From contig SSBO01000012.1 of assembly GCA_005281725.1 (NCBI GenBank), positions 11,688,426 to 11,752,425 on the forward strand: a DNA stretch of 64,000 bases, given 5' to 3'. Shown here piece by piece: positions 1 to 13,528 of the stretch. The notes under the pieces are model-generated. The model worked only from the letters and a program-made list of their open reading frames with translations, made no database searches and was not told the origin of the DNA. The DNA comes from Wuchereria bancrofti (lineage: Eukaryota; Nematoda; Chromadorea; Rhabditida; Onchocercidae). Positions within the stretch are counted from its first letter, which is position 1; every line of letters starts with the position of its first letter. Position numbers and translations under genes: made by a program.

Positions 1-1
1 A

Positions 2-136
2 TCAGCAGAACTGATTTCCCCAAAAGTTAATTTTTCAAAAGGATGGCAATTAAAAGAAGGCTCTGATGCTATTTTTGCCGTAACCAGCCAATCTACCCAT
101 ATTTCATTTACCAGTCAAAATGTTCGCATATTATAG
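2..136 (+). CDS. possible last exon of a gene cut by the window edge
   Basis: An open frame enters from the left edge (codons start at base 2) and runs 44 codons to a TAG at 134-136. The composition is protein-like (Ser, Gln, Lys and hydrophobic residues mixed, ending in Asn-Val-Arg-Ile-Leu) and lacks the low-complexity look of the surrounding DNA, so it may be the 3' exon of an upstream gene. No domain was recognised and no start can lie inside the window. It could be a chance open frame; this is a weak call. Confidence 0.25.
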   Translation, partial: SAELISPKVNFSKGWQLKEGSDAIFAVTSQSTHISFTSQNVRIL

Positions 137-3100
137 TAATTCAGTTCAAAATTTAAATAAATTATTGAAATGCAGTAATAATGGATGGTGACCCGATGAG
201 AAAGAAGTGGTAAAAAGAAATGGAGGTCGGTCGCAGTACAATCAAAGAAAAAGGTCGTTATAGAAGGATAAATGGATGGAATATTTTAATCTCTAATTGT
301 AAATCATTCGTTCATTCCAAATGTAAATAATATGTCATCAATTTTATCGAAATAGAAAAGGTAGCAAATGAGTAATTCTCTTTTTCCAAATTTCTAATTC
401 TTCAAGGTAAACACTTAATAGGGAAGATGTAGATGATGCACGTCACTTCACACTGCTAATGTGGACATTTAAGCAAGCAGGAAAGGTAGACAGAGAGGCT
501 GGCCAGGACGAAACGAAAGCGACAAGAGATCATTAGAGTTGAACTTTTCCATAATCTTTCTTAATAGTTGGCTAATAGTTCAACTGTGGAATGACAATGG
601 GATGCTCCCAATTCTAATTTGAAAAAAGGTGAAAGGAAGCAGAAACACTGACGGAGAGTCAAGCACAACTAATTCGCAAGAAAAAGCTTTGAAATGCCTT
701 TATCACACTGATGCAATGAAATGTAAAACAAGTCGTAATGTCGCCAACTAGGCCATTATTCGGTGGTACCACCGATGAACAATTATTTCCCACTGGAAAA
801 CCGGAAAAATAGTACCACCAAAGCTTGGCTTTGTCTTCTTATTTATAATTACTTCTTCTTATACTTATTTTACCGTTCCAGTAAATTGGTGAAGCAAAAA
901 CCGAACAAATAAGGATCGTCACAATATGACTATTGCAAATTGGTGAAATGCCTACAACGAGAAAGTGTATGGTTGACAGATCATTGGAAGCGGTATTGTT
1001 TCAGCTGTCAATGGTCGAAATCGTTTGAATAGGCTCAATAGGGAGCCAAATAAGCAATTCATTATTTCGAAACTTTTTGACAAGGGCACAATTAGCATAA
1101 ATGACTTATAGTGAAAGAGAAAGGAAGGAAGAAATGATGGAAAGAGGGAGAGAATGAAGGATCGGTGAAGAGACGACAAAAGAATGTATGAAGTGACACG
1201 ATATCTTAACTAAACTTTTTCAATCCAATTAATCCGTTTGTGCAATTTACAAATGAAAATGTGTACGAACTACATATGTTCACATATGCAAGCTCGTAGT
1301 GTTTGATTAGCGGGCGGTATTTGCATAGGAGAGCGAGAGTGAGAGAAGAAATGAAAGGAGATGACAGCGGCAAATCATTTGTGACACAAAGTGATAAAAC
1401 TCAACTGGCGTAAATGGAACTAACTGAGGGATTGATACTTGCAAAACTCACACCTATAACATACATATTCAACAATGTAATTTAGCAACGGAACTGAAAA
1501 TGAATCAAATTTTCGACAAATTGAAAATTTTGATATCAACTTTTCATTCCAAATATATCGAAATCTGCATTGTCAATACTTCTTCACAACCTCCTTAATA
1601 TATATATTTGCACATGGTTATTTGCCTTCCGGTAGGACTTCATCAGTCAAGCAGTCATTCATCGTTGATGAGGGGAAGCCTTTCACAGGTGAAGATGAAT
1701 TTTTCCAAAGGTGAAATTCCTAGTGAGTGTCATTTTTAGAAGCGATAAACAAACATGGATGTCAGGAACGTTGAAATATGTCTCAAATGATTATTTCGGA
1801 TATATTTTTGATGTTAATTGAAATATAAAGTAAATAATAATTGAGGATTTTAAAACGCGAACACTTCTTTATGCGTGAAAAGTAATGATGAGTTACGTGG
1901 AAAGACTAAAACAGAGATAAATTCACTTTAGTTAACGTACTTCCTGATTGGAACAAAATGTGTGAACTATTTGTCATATCAGTTGCTAATACTTGTTCCG
2001 TCAAATGCTTTTTTGATACAATCTAATAATTCTAAATTTTAGAGCAGTCGTCTACAGGGTATTCTCTCGAAATCTTAAAACTGCTAGAAATATATTCCGT
2101 GCTCCTTTCGTATAGAGAAAAAGTTTTTATACTCAACAAAAAAGTAAAACAAAGGATGTAAGTAAATTTATCGGAGAACTCAGCTTTTTTTAATTTGAAA
2201 TTGGAAAATTTTTTTCTCAGTTTAGTAAATGTTTACATATATCCCAAAAAATCTGCTAACATTTTGCCAATGTTTCTGGATTTGTGGTAGACGAGTACTG
2301 AACAAATAATTCAATGCTTCAATGCATTGTGTATTTAGGTGCAAAGCGATAAGCCAAAAATTGGTCCAGAAACAGCGAAGTTTCCGCCTCCAGAAGGCTT
2401 ATTTAGGGCCCCCTTTCCTCGAGATTAACAAAACTTCAAGAAAATGTAACAAAAAAATAATTAAACTGGCAAACAACAGTAAAACTAGCGTAAACATTTG
2501 CAATATTTCAAAAAAAAAGTGTTAACAAAGACTGATCTATGGTTGAAGTACTAAGTGACACTTAAAGAGGAACGGAGGAGACGATTTGTACAGAACAGCT
2601 ATTCCGGATAATTAAGATTAAAGAAACACAGTTAAGAATTAGCAAATGCTAAGTGCAAAAGGAAAAGAATGTCACCTTTCCGAGTACTATTGACTATTAC
2701 CGAAAATTTTACTGTCAGTTTTTTTCTATTATCAATTTCTAGTAAAATTTATTACTAACACTTAAGCAATCATTGCAATGCTGTCCAGTTGAGAGCCAGG
2801 AAGAATGGTTAGAACGATTAGGACGGTTTATCGGTGACAAGCGGATGTGCCAGTTGCAGTGGAACAAGTTTGGAATGCTCGATGGAACGAAGTTGGTCGG
2901 TTCAAAATGCCTAAGGCTGGATCAGATTAGAGGAGTAACCGTGCTACCTGTTTCTGTTGTGTTTTCCCTACCTGTCTAATGAATATTTCGGAGGTGAAAG
3001 CTTTACAAATAGTTTCCTACCTAAGAAGCATTTCAGTTTTATTTCATCGTTGAACGAAAGAAAAAGCATATTCCACGGCGTACACTAATGAAAATTGAAG

Positions 3101-4433
3101 TGTGAAACGAATTTTCAGCACTTTCCTCTCTTATACTACATTCTTCATCCAACGATAATGGCTGACAGGTCGGTAAATAATTTAAAAAGGAATTTTAAGT
3201 CCATTCATTTTCAATGGATTTTTTAAAATTCTATAACAAATAGAATCCCAGCAAAGCTGGCAGCTAGAATTATAATTCCAAAATAATTTGTAGAACAATT
3301 GAAATAATTTTCAAATTAAGTTTTTTGGAAAAAGGCAAAGGACTGTTCATTGCCTAGCAGACGCACGAACAGAAAAGAAGAGAGTATGTATTGGCCAGCC
3401 TGACTAACTTCTTTTTCCTGAGGTAGATACTACTTTAATTTAATGATTTGTAAGAAATTCAACAAATTTAATATTGAAAGCAGTTTCCATTCTCATTCTT
3501 CTGAATCTATTTTATCGTTGAGTCCTTTAATTTCATGGCATTATCCGACAATTGATTCTCCTCCATATAGTTCTATGCTAAACAGAATGCGAGTTAACGA
3601 TATTCAATTCTTTTTGGTTTCTGAACTCATTTCTTTAAGATTAATTGGAATACGTAAGAATAAGTAAAAAATATAAAATATGTATAAAAGAGAAAAATTA
3701 GCTTCAACTGCTGTATTAACTTAAGTCTGGTTTGAATCCCAACACAGCGAGATAGAAAAAGTTGTCGCAAGTATCAAATTAATTTTAAAATATATTTAAT
3801 ACCAGAAAGTTTTTTTCTTCCTTGCTTTGTTCGCCAGATATAATTATTTGTCTTACGGAAGATACTGAACTTACTGTATTGTTCTCTGCCAGTTTGATTT
3901 TGCATTTCAATCCTGTTTTATTGCCACAAAATCCTTTAATTTCATTTTTCTTCCACTTTCTTCCTTCCTTTTCCAATCTCACCTCGCTTACAGCCAATAA
4001 CTTCAAAGTCTCGTTGCTTTTTCAAATAAGACTTGCAAAAAAAATTTTTGCAATCTTACTTATTCCATTTAATACAGTCTATATTAAATAAATAAAACTC
4101 CAATTTGTTACTTCGATATGTGGTTGGATCCGAGTTAGCCGAGGAAGAAATTTTTCAAATTAATGAATGTATTTGATTAAAATAGATACTTTCTCTCTTG
4201 CTAACGGTAAGGAAATTTAAATTAGTTGTTTGGAATTTTTGGTCAATAAACTGAGACAATGCAATGAATTGGTCTTATAATTTCGATCGTAATATGCAGT
4301 TAAAAAAAATAAGAGACAACATGAAGAAAAGAAAGAAAATAAAGACAGAGTTTCTGGCAATTTTTCTAAATTGCTTGAAAATGTCTGGTAACTTGGCGCA
4401 GATTCCAGGATTAATACCTAAAATAAAAATTCA

Positions 4434-4527
4434 GCAGTATGACTCCTTCACCATTCCTATTAAATTGAAATTGATTTTTTGAAAAATTCGGCAGTATAAA
4501 TCCTTCACCATTCCTATTAAATTGAAA
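4434..4527. repeat. short direct duplication (37-base unit)
   Basis: Bases 4434-4470 and 4491-4527 are two near-identical copies of a unit that starts GCAGTAT and ends AAATTGAAA, separated by 20 bases. They differ at a few positions just after GCAGTAT. It looks like a local replication-slippage or small tandem duplication. Confidence 0.8.
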
Positions 4528-4629
4528 AAAACCTTTAATCACGTGTGTGTAGCAAAGAAGTGATCGATTCACAAAGTCATAAAGTTAGGGATTTTTTCTG
4601 AAAAGTTTAAATTTATGCATTATGCACGC

Positions 4630-4672
4630 AATTTGCAGTTTATGCATAAAATTTATGTATAAACTGCAAATT
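4630..4672. repeat. near-perfect 19-base inverted repeat (hairpin)
   Basis: The left arm 4630-4648 (AATTTGCAGTTTATGCATA) is the reverse complement of the right arm 4654-4672 with one mismatch, around a 5-base loop. Nothing coding is seen around it. It could be a cruciform-prone palindrome or the remnant of a small inverted-repeat element; no target-site duplication was obvious. Confidence 0.75.
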
Positions 4673-7604
4673 ACGGCTCTCGAGAAATTTGGAGTAAAGG
4701 ACAATTTCTTTTTCAATAATAATTACCAGGTATGACTCAACGAGAAAGAACAGACCTTATTGGACATTGTGATCAGTGCTTTCAGAAGACGCTAATAAAA
4801 TTCACTAGAGAGGAAAGTGAGGGGACAAAGGACACTATTTTACTCTCTAACTGCATCGGTGTTGCGATCGTGAAACTAATTTCCAAATTAAGATCCCATC
4901 TACAAACTTCATTCAGTCCATACTATACTCCTAACTCTTTATTCTGGGATCCTATTCTGACGATCTTATCAATAAAGTAATATATCTAAAAAGCTTTCCT
5001 CTAGTCTTTAATTCTGAAATGTCGCGGGGTGAAATGAATAATTATGGGTCGGCAAACAGAAAGAACAACTCATTTCCCTTAATTTGATTTCCTCCAAAAA
5101 AAGTAATAGAAAAATGAAAACTGCAAAATATATTTGGAAGTGATATTTTGCATAAATAGCCAAAAAGATGATGAAGGAAAGTAAGAAATACATTAGACTA
5201 CCATTTTATTCCACTAGGTGATCGGGTAATCTACCCATCCAGATAGACCCACGTATATCGCTTAAGCGTATTTCATTCTGCACCGTCGTTCTCGTTCAAC
5301 CTTATTCTAACAATCGAAAAGAATCATCCATCCAAAAGGTTCAATGTGATGACTAAAACAAAATTGTGCATTTGCTTGTTGACAATTGATAATACGGCGC
5401 CTACAATGATGCGATTAATTGTCGTATGTCCATGCAAAGAGGCAATCGAGAGAATGAGCCCGAGAGTTTCGTCTTTTTCCGGCTCTTTATTACAGTGATC
5501 AAAAAACTCAAACATCTGAGAACTTCGGTAAATCGCAATGTTGCAACCATTCCGCTTATTTATTCATTAATATTTTATTGAAAATTAGAAAATTTATGGC
5601 ATAAACATTTACGGTTAAAATGAGGAAACAGAAGAAAGTCTCACCATATCCACGCATACTCTATAATTTTGAAAGAAATGTATGGCTTAGACGCTCGGAA
5701 ATAACACAAGAAGGATCGAATAGTTGCGTGGAAGGAAATGGGATATTTAAGACGTGGTCCTAGCTGTTAATCTGAATAAAAGTTTAGTATAAGTAGAAGG
5801 AGAACTGAGCTTCTAGGACTTAACGGCCGGAAAGAACTTCACTGGCTTGTCTTTGGGTCATAGCACTGTTCATAAAGATGCCTTCAAATAGACGAATTAA
5901 ATTTCATTAAAATTTCTCAACTTTTTTGCCCTGAAATCGTATGCAATTTATTCTGTCTGCCAATCAATAAATAATGAGTGCAATATCGAACGATTATTAT
6001 TCACAGAACGATGAATCTGGCTGTCGTCCGGTAAGCATTATAAGCAACCTCTCTTAATGCATTTAGGACGACTATCCAGGGGTCATTTCCAGAAGTTTCA
6101 GGTGACGCTCGATCATGTATGTCATGTATGACTGGCATCCTTACTTCCCAGTAGTTCGATAGTTGGTCGTTATTGCTGGCATTCGGCAAAACGCTTGTTC
6201 TTGAATACAAATCAGGAAGCACGCTCACTAAAAACGGAGCAGTACCAGATCAGAATCCAATCTCAGCGCTACAATTCTAATTTTAATGATGCATGAGCAG
6301 AGCGTAAAAATGGAAAAGAACAGGAACCACAAAGTTTGCGAATTTTAATTTTTAAGAATTACATGAAAAACTGGAATTCTCTCGTATTTCTCCTCCCAGT
6401 ACTTTCTTCCATACTTTGTTAGTTTCAGGTTATAAACAGCTGGATACTAAGTACGAATTAATATTAAAACTTAAAAGTTCAATCTGATTCAATGAGTATC
6501 AAAGTGAAGAAGGGAAGATAAAAACGAGGATTTCTCAACGTAAGTACTACTTTTCTTAAATTCACTTCAAATATCAGATGGATACTACGTACAGATCAGT
6601 CTGAAAATTAAATGAAACTTCGAAATTCGGTCGACGCTGAGATAGACTTCTGCAGTATTACTAACGAAGGTAACGAAGATAAGGTAATAAATAGTAAAAT
6701 TCAAATTCATTTGGTCTCACAACTCCGCTTATCCTTAAACTTGGAGAAAATTTTGGGGCAACAAACTGCAGAGGAAATTAATTCACAATTAAGTGAAAGT
6801 GAGGTGAAAATAGCAGGTTCCCTTGATTTGTCCTCCCTGTGTAGTATGAGTTAAATGTCCCTTGAAATGATGCATTTAAAACAACTTGAAAATTATTCCA
6901 AAGGTTATTCTCAATGGTTAATTGCACATTATTCATGTACAAGGAATTTAAATGAAAAAAAAAATGAGAAGAGGTGACAAATTAGGACAACTGGAAGCAA
7001 ACTTTCAAGAGCATTGAAAAGACGCTGAGTTGAATGACGATGATAAAGAGCAAACGAGAAGAGAAGCCGAGTGAGATGCGACAAGGACGAAACTACCTGC
7101 GGCATTTTACCGCAAAGACTATGTGATCGTATTTTCTGACCTTTCGTTTCTCTCCTTCTTCCTTTTCTCGATCTTCTCAACAGCCATGACCTCATTAATC
7201 TCTCTAAAATCCTCCAGCTCTTCTCTATCATTAAATCCTCTTTTCTCTCCTTTCTATTTTTAGAGTGACCTTTGAAAATGACTGGGGGCCTTTCCCTTTC
7301 TTTCACAGAAAGTTGAAACCAACGGTTAGAGTTGATAAACTGTTTGATGTCGCTGCGACTTATCGACACACTTCGATGATAAACACGTGATAGTAAATCC
7401 AAATTGTAGTTCTCTTAACACCTCAGACTCCTCCAAAATTGGGAAGATTACATTAGCTTTGTCTGATTATAAAACAGAAACGACGATCATAGTAAGTGGT
7501 TGGGACGTAAAATGTGAATGGTGTAGGAATTTAATAAAGTCCGGACAGAGACCGGAAAGCTAACGTAGGAATCTGAGAATGAAAGACCCGACTAGAGTTC
7601 AGAC

Positions 7605-7733
7605 TCAGTACCCAGTCATCGTTTGTGGGTGTAGGATGTAAGTTAGCAGTGTAAAGAGAAGTAAAATGAACAGTGGCAAGAATATCATCAGATATGGGTG
7701 CTCATATTCCGGAGCTACATGCCATTCTAGCAT
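7605..7733 (-). CDS. candidate 42-residue single-pass membrane micropeptide
   Basis: The minus-strand ATG at 7733 opens 42 codons ending in TGA at 7607-7605. The product has a short polar N-terminus rich in His, Glu and Tyr (about residues 1-19), one strongly hydrophobic segment (about 20-36, dominated by Leu, Phe and Ile) and a short polar tail ending Thr-Gly-Tyr. That layout is like the small single-pass regulators known in animals, but I do not recognise a family. The frame stays open upstream to 7904, so it could instead be the last exon of a longer gene. Length alone does not make it real; conservation or transcript data would decide. Confidence 0.25.
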   Translation of the reverse strand: MLEWHVAPEYEHPYLMIFLPLFILLLFTLLTYILHPQTMTGY

Positions 7734-9996
7734 GGTTGATGCCAGCCGGGCTTCTGGCATGCATTGTAGCGATGAGAGTAAGAAAAGAAGTAATTCAGTT
7801 TTTGTAATTGCTTCGGAGGATGATATCCAGTTCTGAATATTACGTAAATAATTATTACTGAAGTAATCAATAAAACGTCGAAATCTACCCGCAAAAATAA
7901 TCAAAAAATGACATGCAATTATTGAGTTGGTGAAAAATTGCTGTTATAAAGTTCACAGATTAATTGCTAAAGGGAACTTTCTCCTGAAAATTAATAGTTA
8001 AATTTTATTTCCATTCCTTATAGCAACTTGATTCATCAAATTTTGCTCATGAGAATTATAGATTTTCAAAAAATGTGGGGTGGAAAAAACTGAAGTCTTT
8101 TTTTTAGTTCTAAAATACAAACGTACCAATATTGGAAAATATACTTTTCTCTTCGATATTTCACACTGATATCACTCAGACTGAATTTTAATAGAAAAAA
8201 TTATTCAATTGTTATAATTATTGTGATTATAACCGCAGCAATTAAAGTCAACACCACATGAGATGAGCAGTTATTGCATGCAGAAGATATTTTCTTCTAC
8301 ATAATCATTAGTACCTGATCAATTGAATCAGAATTGAATCAACCAAAACTGATTGCATGACTCACTGCATGTTAAGACTCTCTTCAAATGTTCCTTTTAA
8401 CTTGGCTCTTCCAGTCCACCACTCTCAGACTCTTCTTCACAACATAACGATCTCTGTTTGTTATCAGTGACAAAGTTTCCCGACAAAATTCCATTAAGAT
8501 GTTGACACTGACTAATTTGCCCACTTCTTTTCTGTTCTAACAATAAAATGCAATAATTGAAGACCAAAATTCTTATCAACAAAATATGAATGCTGCAGCA
8601 ATCAACTTTTAACTTCAGCGCGAGAATCATAATAGTAATGAACGCGAGATGACAAGGAAGGAAGATGGAAATGACTTTGCGGGGAGAGAGTGGACACATT
8701 ATGAGAAGACGAAGCTTCGGGAAAATATCGACAGGTGAGTTGATGATCACTTTAGATGAATCAATAACCTTCCCTTGCACTTTCAGCAGCAATAAAGATA
8801 TTTGTCAAAACAATAATGGTTGCATATGAATGCTATTTTTTATCGACTTTAAAAATTCGATCGAACTGCTTTCAATTTAAGATTTCAGTGAATTTGACAA
8901 ATAATGATTGGAATGATTCTCCTTTTTATAATATTTATTCATTTTACGGCTAAAAACATTTCGTTCACTGCTTATAATTGAGAGAAAAAATGCGTCCCCT
9001 TGCATATGTATCAAACGTATTCGCAAACAGAATTGCTTTCCATTTTCTAAAATTTATTCAAGAAACTCAAACGAATTTCTTTCCTGCAACTATAACGGGA
9101 TTCCAATGAGAATAGTAAGACTCGAATGATCGGAATTTTCGAATCATAAAGTTGGAGTTTGACGCATGACAACTGAAATAATTAAAATTTCTTGATACGA
9201 GAAATTTAGTTATCATCAGTTGAAATCAATTCTATTACCTTATCTTCAGGTATTCCAAACCAACGACATAAGTTCAAACTTTTAACTGAAACCACCCTCC
9301 AAGTTACTGCAGCACCTGTTTAGTCCATGGCCTTTATCACAGAGATCATCACAACACCGCGGTTGTTGAAACAGGGAGAGCGGTAGGGGAATGGTATAGT
9401 TTTACCCATGGTACTGAATTCAGAAATGACAGAGAAGGATCTGAGTTTCCTCAACCGTAGCTAGTGAATCCTCCTTCATCTGGCAACTACTGAAGATCGC
9501 ATTTTGCTTTACAGCTCGATGTTCTGAGGGAAAAGGACGTGCAGTGGTGGGAAACTTTGTTCTAAGCGCAAGAAATTCAGAAGAGAATATATTTTAGCCT
9601 GGCACCGCTTTTTCGGTGAAAACGGTAATCGTAATTGGCTAATCGCAATTTTGGTAATCCACTTTTGGTCACTTTTTTCCTTTCCCAGCAAACAATTTTT
9701 AGGGTTGGATGGATTTTAAACGGTGCTGGTCGTGTTTTGGCAGTAACACCAACGCTACATATCAGCTGGCAGAACACGTGACATTCACCTAAACAAAACA
9801 ATTCCACGTAACACATCAACACTCCTCTGTTGTCCGAATAGTTGTGGGATTCGGAGTTTTCATACGAAACAGAGCTGCGGCAAGTTAAACTGAAACGTAT
9901 TGCGAGGAAGTGGTGAAGGCGTTTCCTATGTTATTTCTTTATTTCAGATTTAATGGGATTCACGTGAATGTGCGTGTGTCATTTATTGGATAAATA
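7734..9996. other. intergenic stretch upstream of KIN17
   Basis: No gene recognised. The minus-strand frame 8397-8792 (131 codons, with two hydrophobic patches and a Cys/Glu-rich end) is the longest open frame here but matches no family I know and has no clear partner exons, so it is not called as a gene. Promoter elements for the KIN17 gene must lie near its right end, but I cannot point to a specific motif. Confidence 0.4.
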
Positions 9997-12900
9997 ATGG
10001 GCAAATACGAGAAAGGAACACCGAAGGAAATTGCCAATCGATGTAAATCAAAAGGCTTGCAAAAACTGAGATGGTACAAGAACTCGTATTATTATATTGA
10101 ATTTATCGTATCAGCTAAAAAAGAATAGATTTTGCATTGCCTTAATTCATTAGTCTGTTTTTTAATATTTCAGGTTTTGCCAGATGTGCAAAAAGCAGTG
10201 TCGCGACCAGAACGGCTTCAAATGTCATTTAACGAGTGAAACTCATCAGCGGCAATTGTTACTGTTTGCCGAAAATCCAAATACTTATCTGAAAGAATAC
10301 AGCGAAGAGTTTGAAAATAACTTTTTGAAGGTAGCGCTTTACTGACTTGCTGCGCAAACTTTTGTGCAATTTTTGAGTTATTGAAAAATTTTGAGATTTA
10401 TCCTTTCATTTCTTTGTTCTTTCTTGCTCTTTTCTTTGATATAATCATAGGTTGCACACGGTATATATGATTCTGGGATAATAGAGCTTTAGATTAAACA
10501 GCCTATGTCTAGTTTGTTTCTTCGTTTAAGTTGAGGTTTGCTGTGCTTGACACTGCTTAGCAATTATTGTAATCGTCAAACATTTCTGTTCTTTTTTCAT
10601 CAGTGTTGTAATGATGAATTAGTTTAATTTGTTGAAATTATTGTCAGGTTTCTGGAATACAACACCTGCATGACGTAGTTATGCAACAGAAGGTGAGAAA
10701 GAGTGTAATAGGAAGGAAAAAATGTTATTAAAAAGTGATTCTTTTACGTTGATATATCTATTTCAGGTATTACGAAGTACTTTTGGTACTAAACGAGTTC
10801 GTGCCAATGAAGTTTATCAGGAATACATTCGTGATAAAATGCATACGCATATGAATTCAACAAAATGGCATACTTTAACTAATTTTGTTATTTATCTTGG
10901 GAAATCTGGCAAATGTCACGTTGATCAGACAGAAAAAGGTTAATGCTTCATTTTTATGTGTGTTTGATTATTTTATGCATTTGGTACTGTTTATGTACAC
11001 AGTGTTTGCGGTATGTTGTAAGTTAGTTCTAAAATCTCGCTTTGCTAGAGTTTCTCAGTTCTTATTTCACTTGTTTTATATTGTTGTTTTTTTCAACAAG
11101 AAGTATGTTTCGTTGAACGATTCTTCCAGCCTTTCCTGTGAAAAACAAAAAAGAAATTGTATTAATAGTCGTGCAACTGAATTTGAGATGATATTTCACA
11201 GCCTCGGTCCTATAGTTGTTTGAATAATTGCTTTCCCGTAAATATCATCTGGGATCTCAAAAATGGGCAGGATGATCTTTTAGGTTGGTTTATTGCATGG
11301 ATTGATCAACAAGAAGAGCTGAGAAAGCAGGAAGCATTGCATAAGGTCAAAGCAATACATGATGATGAAGAACGGTTACAACAGTTATTGGAAGAGCAAG
11401 CAGAGAGGTATTTAACTATTACTGGGTAGCACTTGCAGAAATTTCGAGACAGATTTGGGACTCTTGTTATTTCTCAATGAAGTCATATTCACTGTAATCT
11501 AAATTTGAGAGCTATCAATTGGAAGAGCATGCTTTCAACTCTTAATTTTACTAAGAAAGTGTATCACTTTTTAAAGAGCTCGTGAAAAACGACAGCAATC
11601 ATCAGATATGAGCAAAAACCATCCCACAGAGTTACGTCGTGCCAGTGATAACGAGAAAGTTGCTTTTTCTTTGACGACAAAGAAGCTAACTGATGAGGTG
11701 AATAGTTATTAAATTTCTGCTGTAAGGTGCCATTCCTAACTATATCTGCAAGATTGACTTTTTTCTTTTAATATGGTTTTTTTTTTCGGACTTTGGTGAC
11801 TTTTAAGTTTTCATATTTTTTGAAGTGTATAGCCAGTCAAATATGTAATGGCTCTGGGTGATTGCTAACAGATAGTTACTCAGTATTTTAATATAAGTTT
11901 ATAGGAACTCGCTAGACCATGTGCGTCAGTTCTTGCGACGTCTTCTATATTTGATACCAAAATCAAAAGAGAAACAAAGCCTGAACTAGAGTTTCTGGAC
12001 AAATCTAAAAAGCATCAAGAAAGGGATAACTTGTTCAACACAGCAATCTTGAAGAGAGAAATAAAAAATGACTGTCGGAAAAAGCATGGTAATTAAATTA
12101 ATTGAGTATTGTAATTAAAATTAAATGTGATTAAATTCTCTTGCAACAGCTAGACGTACTTCTTATCTCCTTTTTGTAAGTTATGGTTGTAATACACTCG
12201 ATCTATATTATGTGGAGACGTTTCGATGATACTGGTCGATGTAAATATTTGTTTCCTAGAAATACTACTCAATAATTATAGTCTGTTTTTTAATTGATAG
12301 TTCCATGTTTCTGTTTTATTTTATTGTTCCTAGATGATTTGACTGTTGGGTCAAATAAAAGTCGAAAGGAAGGTCTGAAGTCAAAAAGAAATGTCTTGGA
12401 TGAAATTATGGAAATGGAAGAGCGTCGTAAAGAAAAGCGGAATAGACGAGACAATTGGCTTCATGAAGGGATTGTTGTAAAAGTATTTTTTCTTTTTCTG
12501 AACAAATGGCATATCATAAAATCTGCTTGAAGTCCTACTTCAATACATCATGAATTGGTGGTGGAATGATGGTAATGGAAGTCTAATAATACTCATCAAT
12601 ATAGCATAAACAGTGATTGCATAAGATGATAGTGGTTTGATATTGGTTATACGATGAGCTTTTCCTCAAGACATTTTCGTATGAATATGATATATTTAAG
12701 TCATGGCTGTGGGATGAATATTGTTGGAAATCTGGACAATATTTTTCTTATAAATTTTTTCTTGTTTTTGGAATTCTAGATTATTACGAAGAAATTTGGC
12801 AATGATTTTTATAAAGCAAAAGGTGTGGTAAAACAATTAGTGGACGATTTCACCGCCATTCTGGATGTGAACGGTAGGTCTGTTTCTTCCATTATGCATT

Positions 12901-13528
12901 TGCAGCTTTCTCTTTTGCGAAATCCATGGTGAAGGATTTTTTTAATCGAGAACTTTAGAATGTATGCTGTTTAATATATAACAGTTCTCAAGTTTTCACT
13001 GAGAATTCTCAACATTACATGCGAAAGTTTGTACTGGTATATGCATTTCTACATCTACATTTCTACTGAAACTGAAGATGATATGCCTGAAGTTTTCATC
13101 CTTCATGAATTACCAGTTTGCTGTGACTTAATCAGTTTACTTTTTAATTTCAGTTTTAAGTTTTAATTAGGTTGGTGATACTTTAATTATTTGATATTTA
13201 ATTATTAACATTTCGAAGATTTTTGCACAGGGAGGTGATTTCTTGTGTCCTAAAGCGCATATGTTCGTTTCTCTAACAACTTAACAAGTTGACTTATCAG
13301 GCTGATTTAGATTGTTCACTGAAGGTGAGCCAGGAAGATGTGGAGACAGTGATACCAGCAGTGGGACGTGAGGTGTTGGTTGTTAACGGAGCGTATCGTG
13401 GGACGAAAGCTGTATTGCAGGCGATTGAAGAAAAGAAGTTCACCGTGGTCTTGCGCCTTGATGAAAGTCTCGCTAAAGGAAGAGTTTTACGTTTACCATA
13501 TGAGGATGCTTCTAAGATCAAACAATAA
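9997..13528 (+). CDS. kin-17: KIN17 DNA/RNA-binding protein, nine exons
   Basis: Exons 9997-10073, 10174-10330, 10767-10938, 11284-11407, 11577-11697, 11905-12088, 12334-12482, 12780-12873 and 13311-13528 join with matching codon phases to 431 residues, the usual length for KIN17 (393 in human). The N-terminus keeps the family block NRCKSKGLQKLRW followed by a C2H2 finger (Cys28, Cys31, His44, His50), then the conserved winged-helix-like region with FGTKRVRANEVY and HMNSTKWHTLT. A basic, Glu-rich middle leads to the LDEIMEMEE region and the C-terminal KOW/SH3-like tandem, with VETVIP, VNGAYRG and PYEDASKI near the end. KIN17 is a nuclear protein linked to DNA replication/repair and to spliceosomes. 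The start is the ATG before Gly-Lys, as in the family. The last acceptor was chosen because only the TTTAG at 13310 keeps the reading frame; the nearer CAG at 13300 does not. Confidence 0.95.

Larger units (their letters stand above)
137..7604. other. long stretch without a recognised gene
   Basis: AT-rich DNA with scattered short open frames on both strands, none with a recognisable domain or a convincing set of phase-compatible splice sites. The minus-strand frame at 6001-6228 and the plus-strand frame at 6612-6854 have fairly protein-like composition and could be isolated exons, but I cannot name or connect them. Small repeats at 4434-4527 and 4630-4672 are listed separately. It most likely holds intergenic or intronic sequence. 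Confidence 0.4.

Noticed and set aside
6929..7402. 157-codon minus-strand frame rich in Arg, Lys and Ser
   Set aside because: The bias comes from purine/pyrimidine-skewed DNA on the two strands. No domain or splice context supports a gene.
8397..8792. 131-codon minus-strand frame with hydrophobic patches
   Set aside because: No family, no convincing start context and no partner exons. A frame of this length can occur by chance over 64 kb.
10637..10692. Possible extra KIN17 exon (after GTCAG, ending CAGAAG before GTGAGA)
   Set aside because: It has usable splice sites, but including it would insert residues into a conserved FLK-VLRSTFG junction and introduces poor phase agreement. The family shows no insertion there.
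10885..11223. 112-codon frame inside KIN17
   Set aside because: It lies across an exon end and the following intron of KIN17, in a different frame. It is explained by the host gene.
13297..13521. Antisense frame opposite the last KIN17 exon
   Set aside because: Shadow of a conserved coding exon on the other strand.
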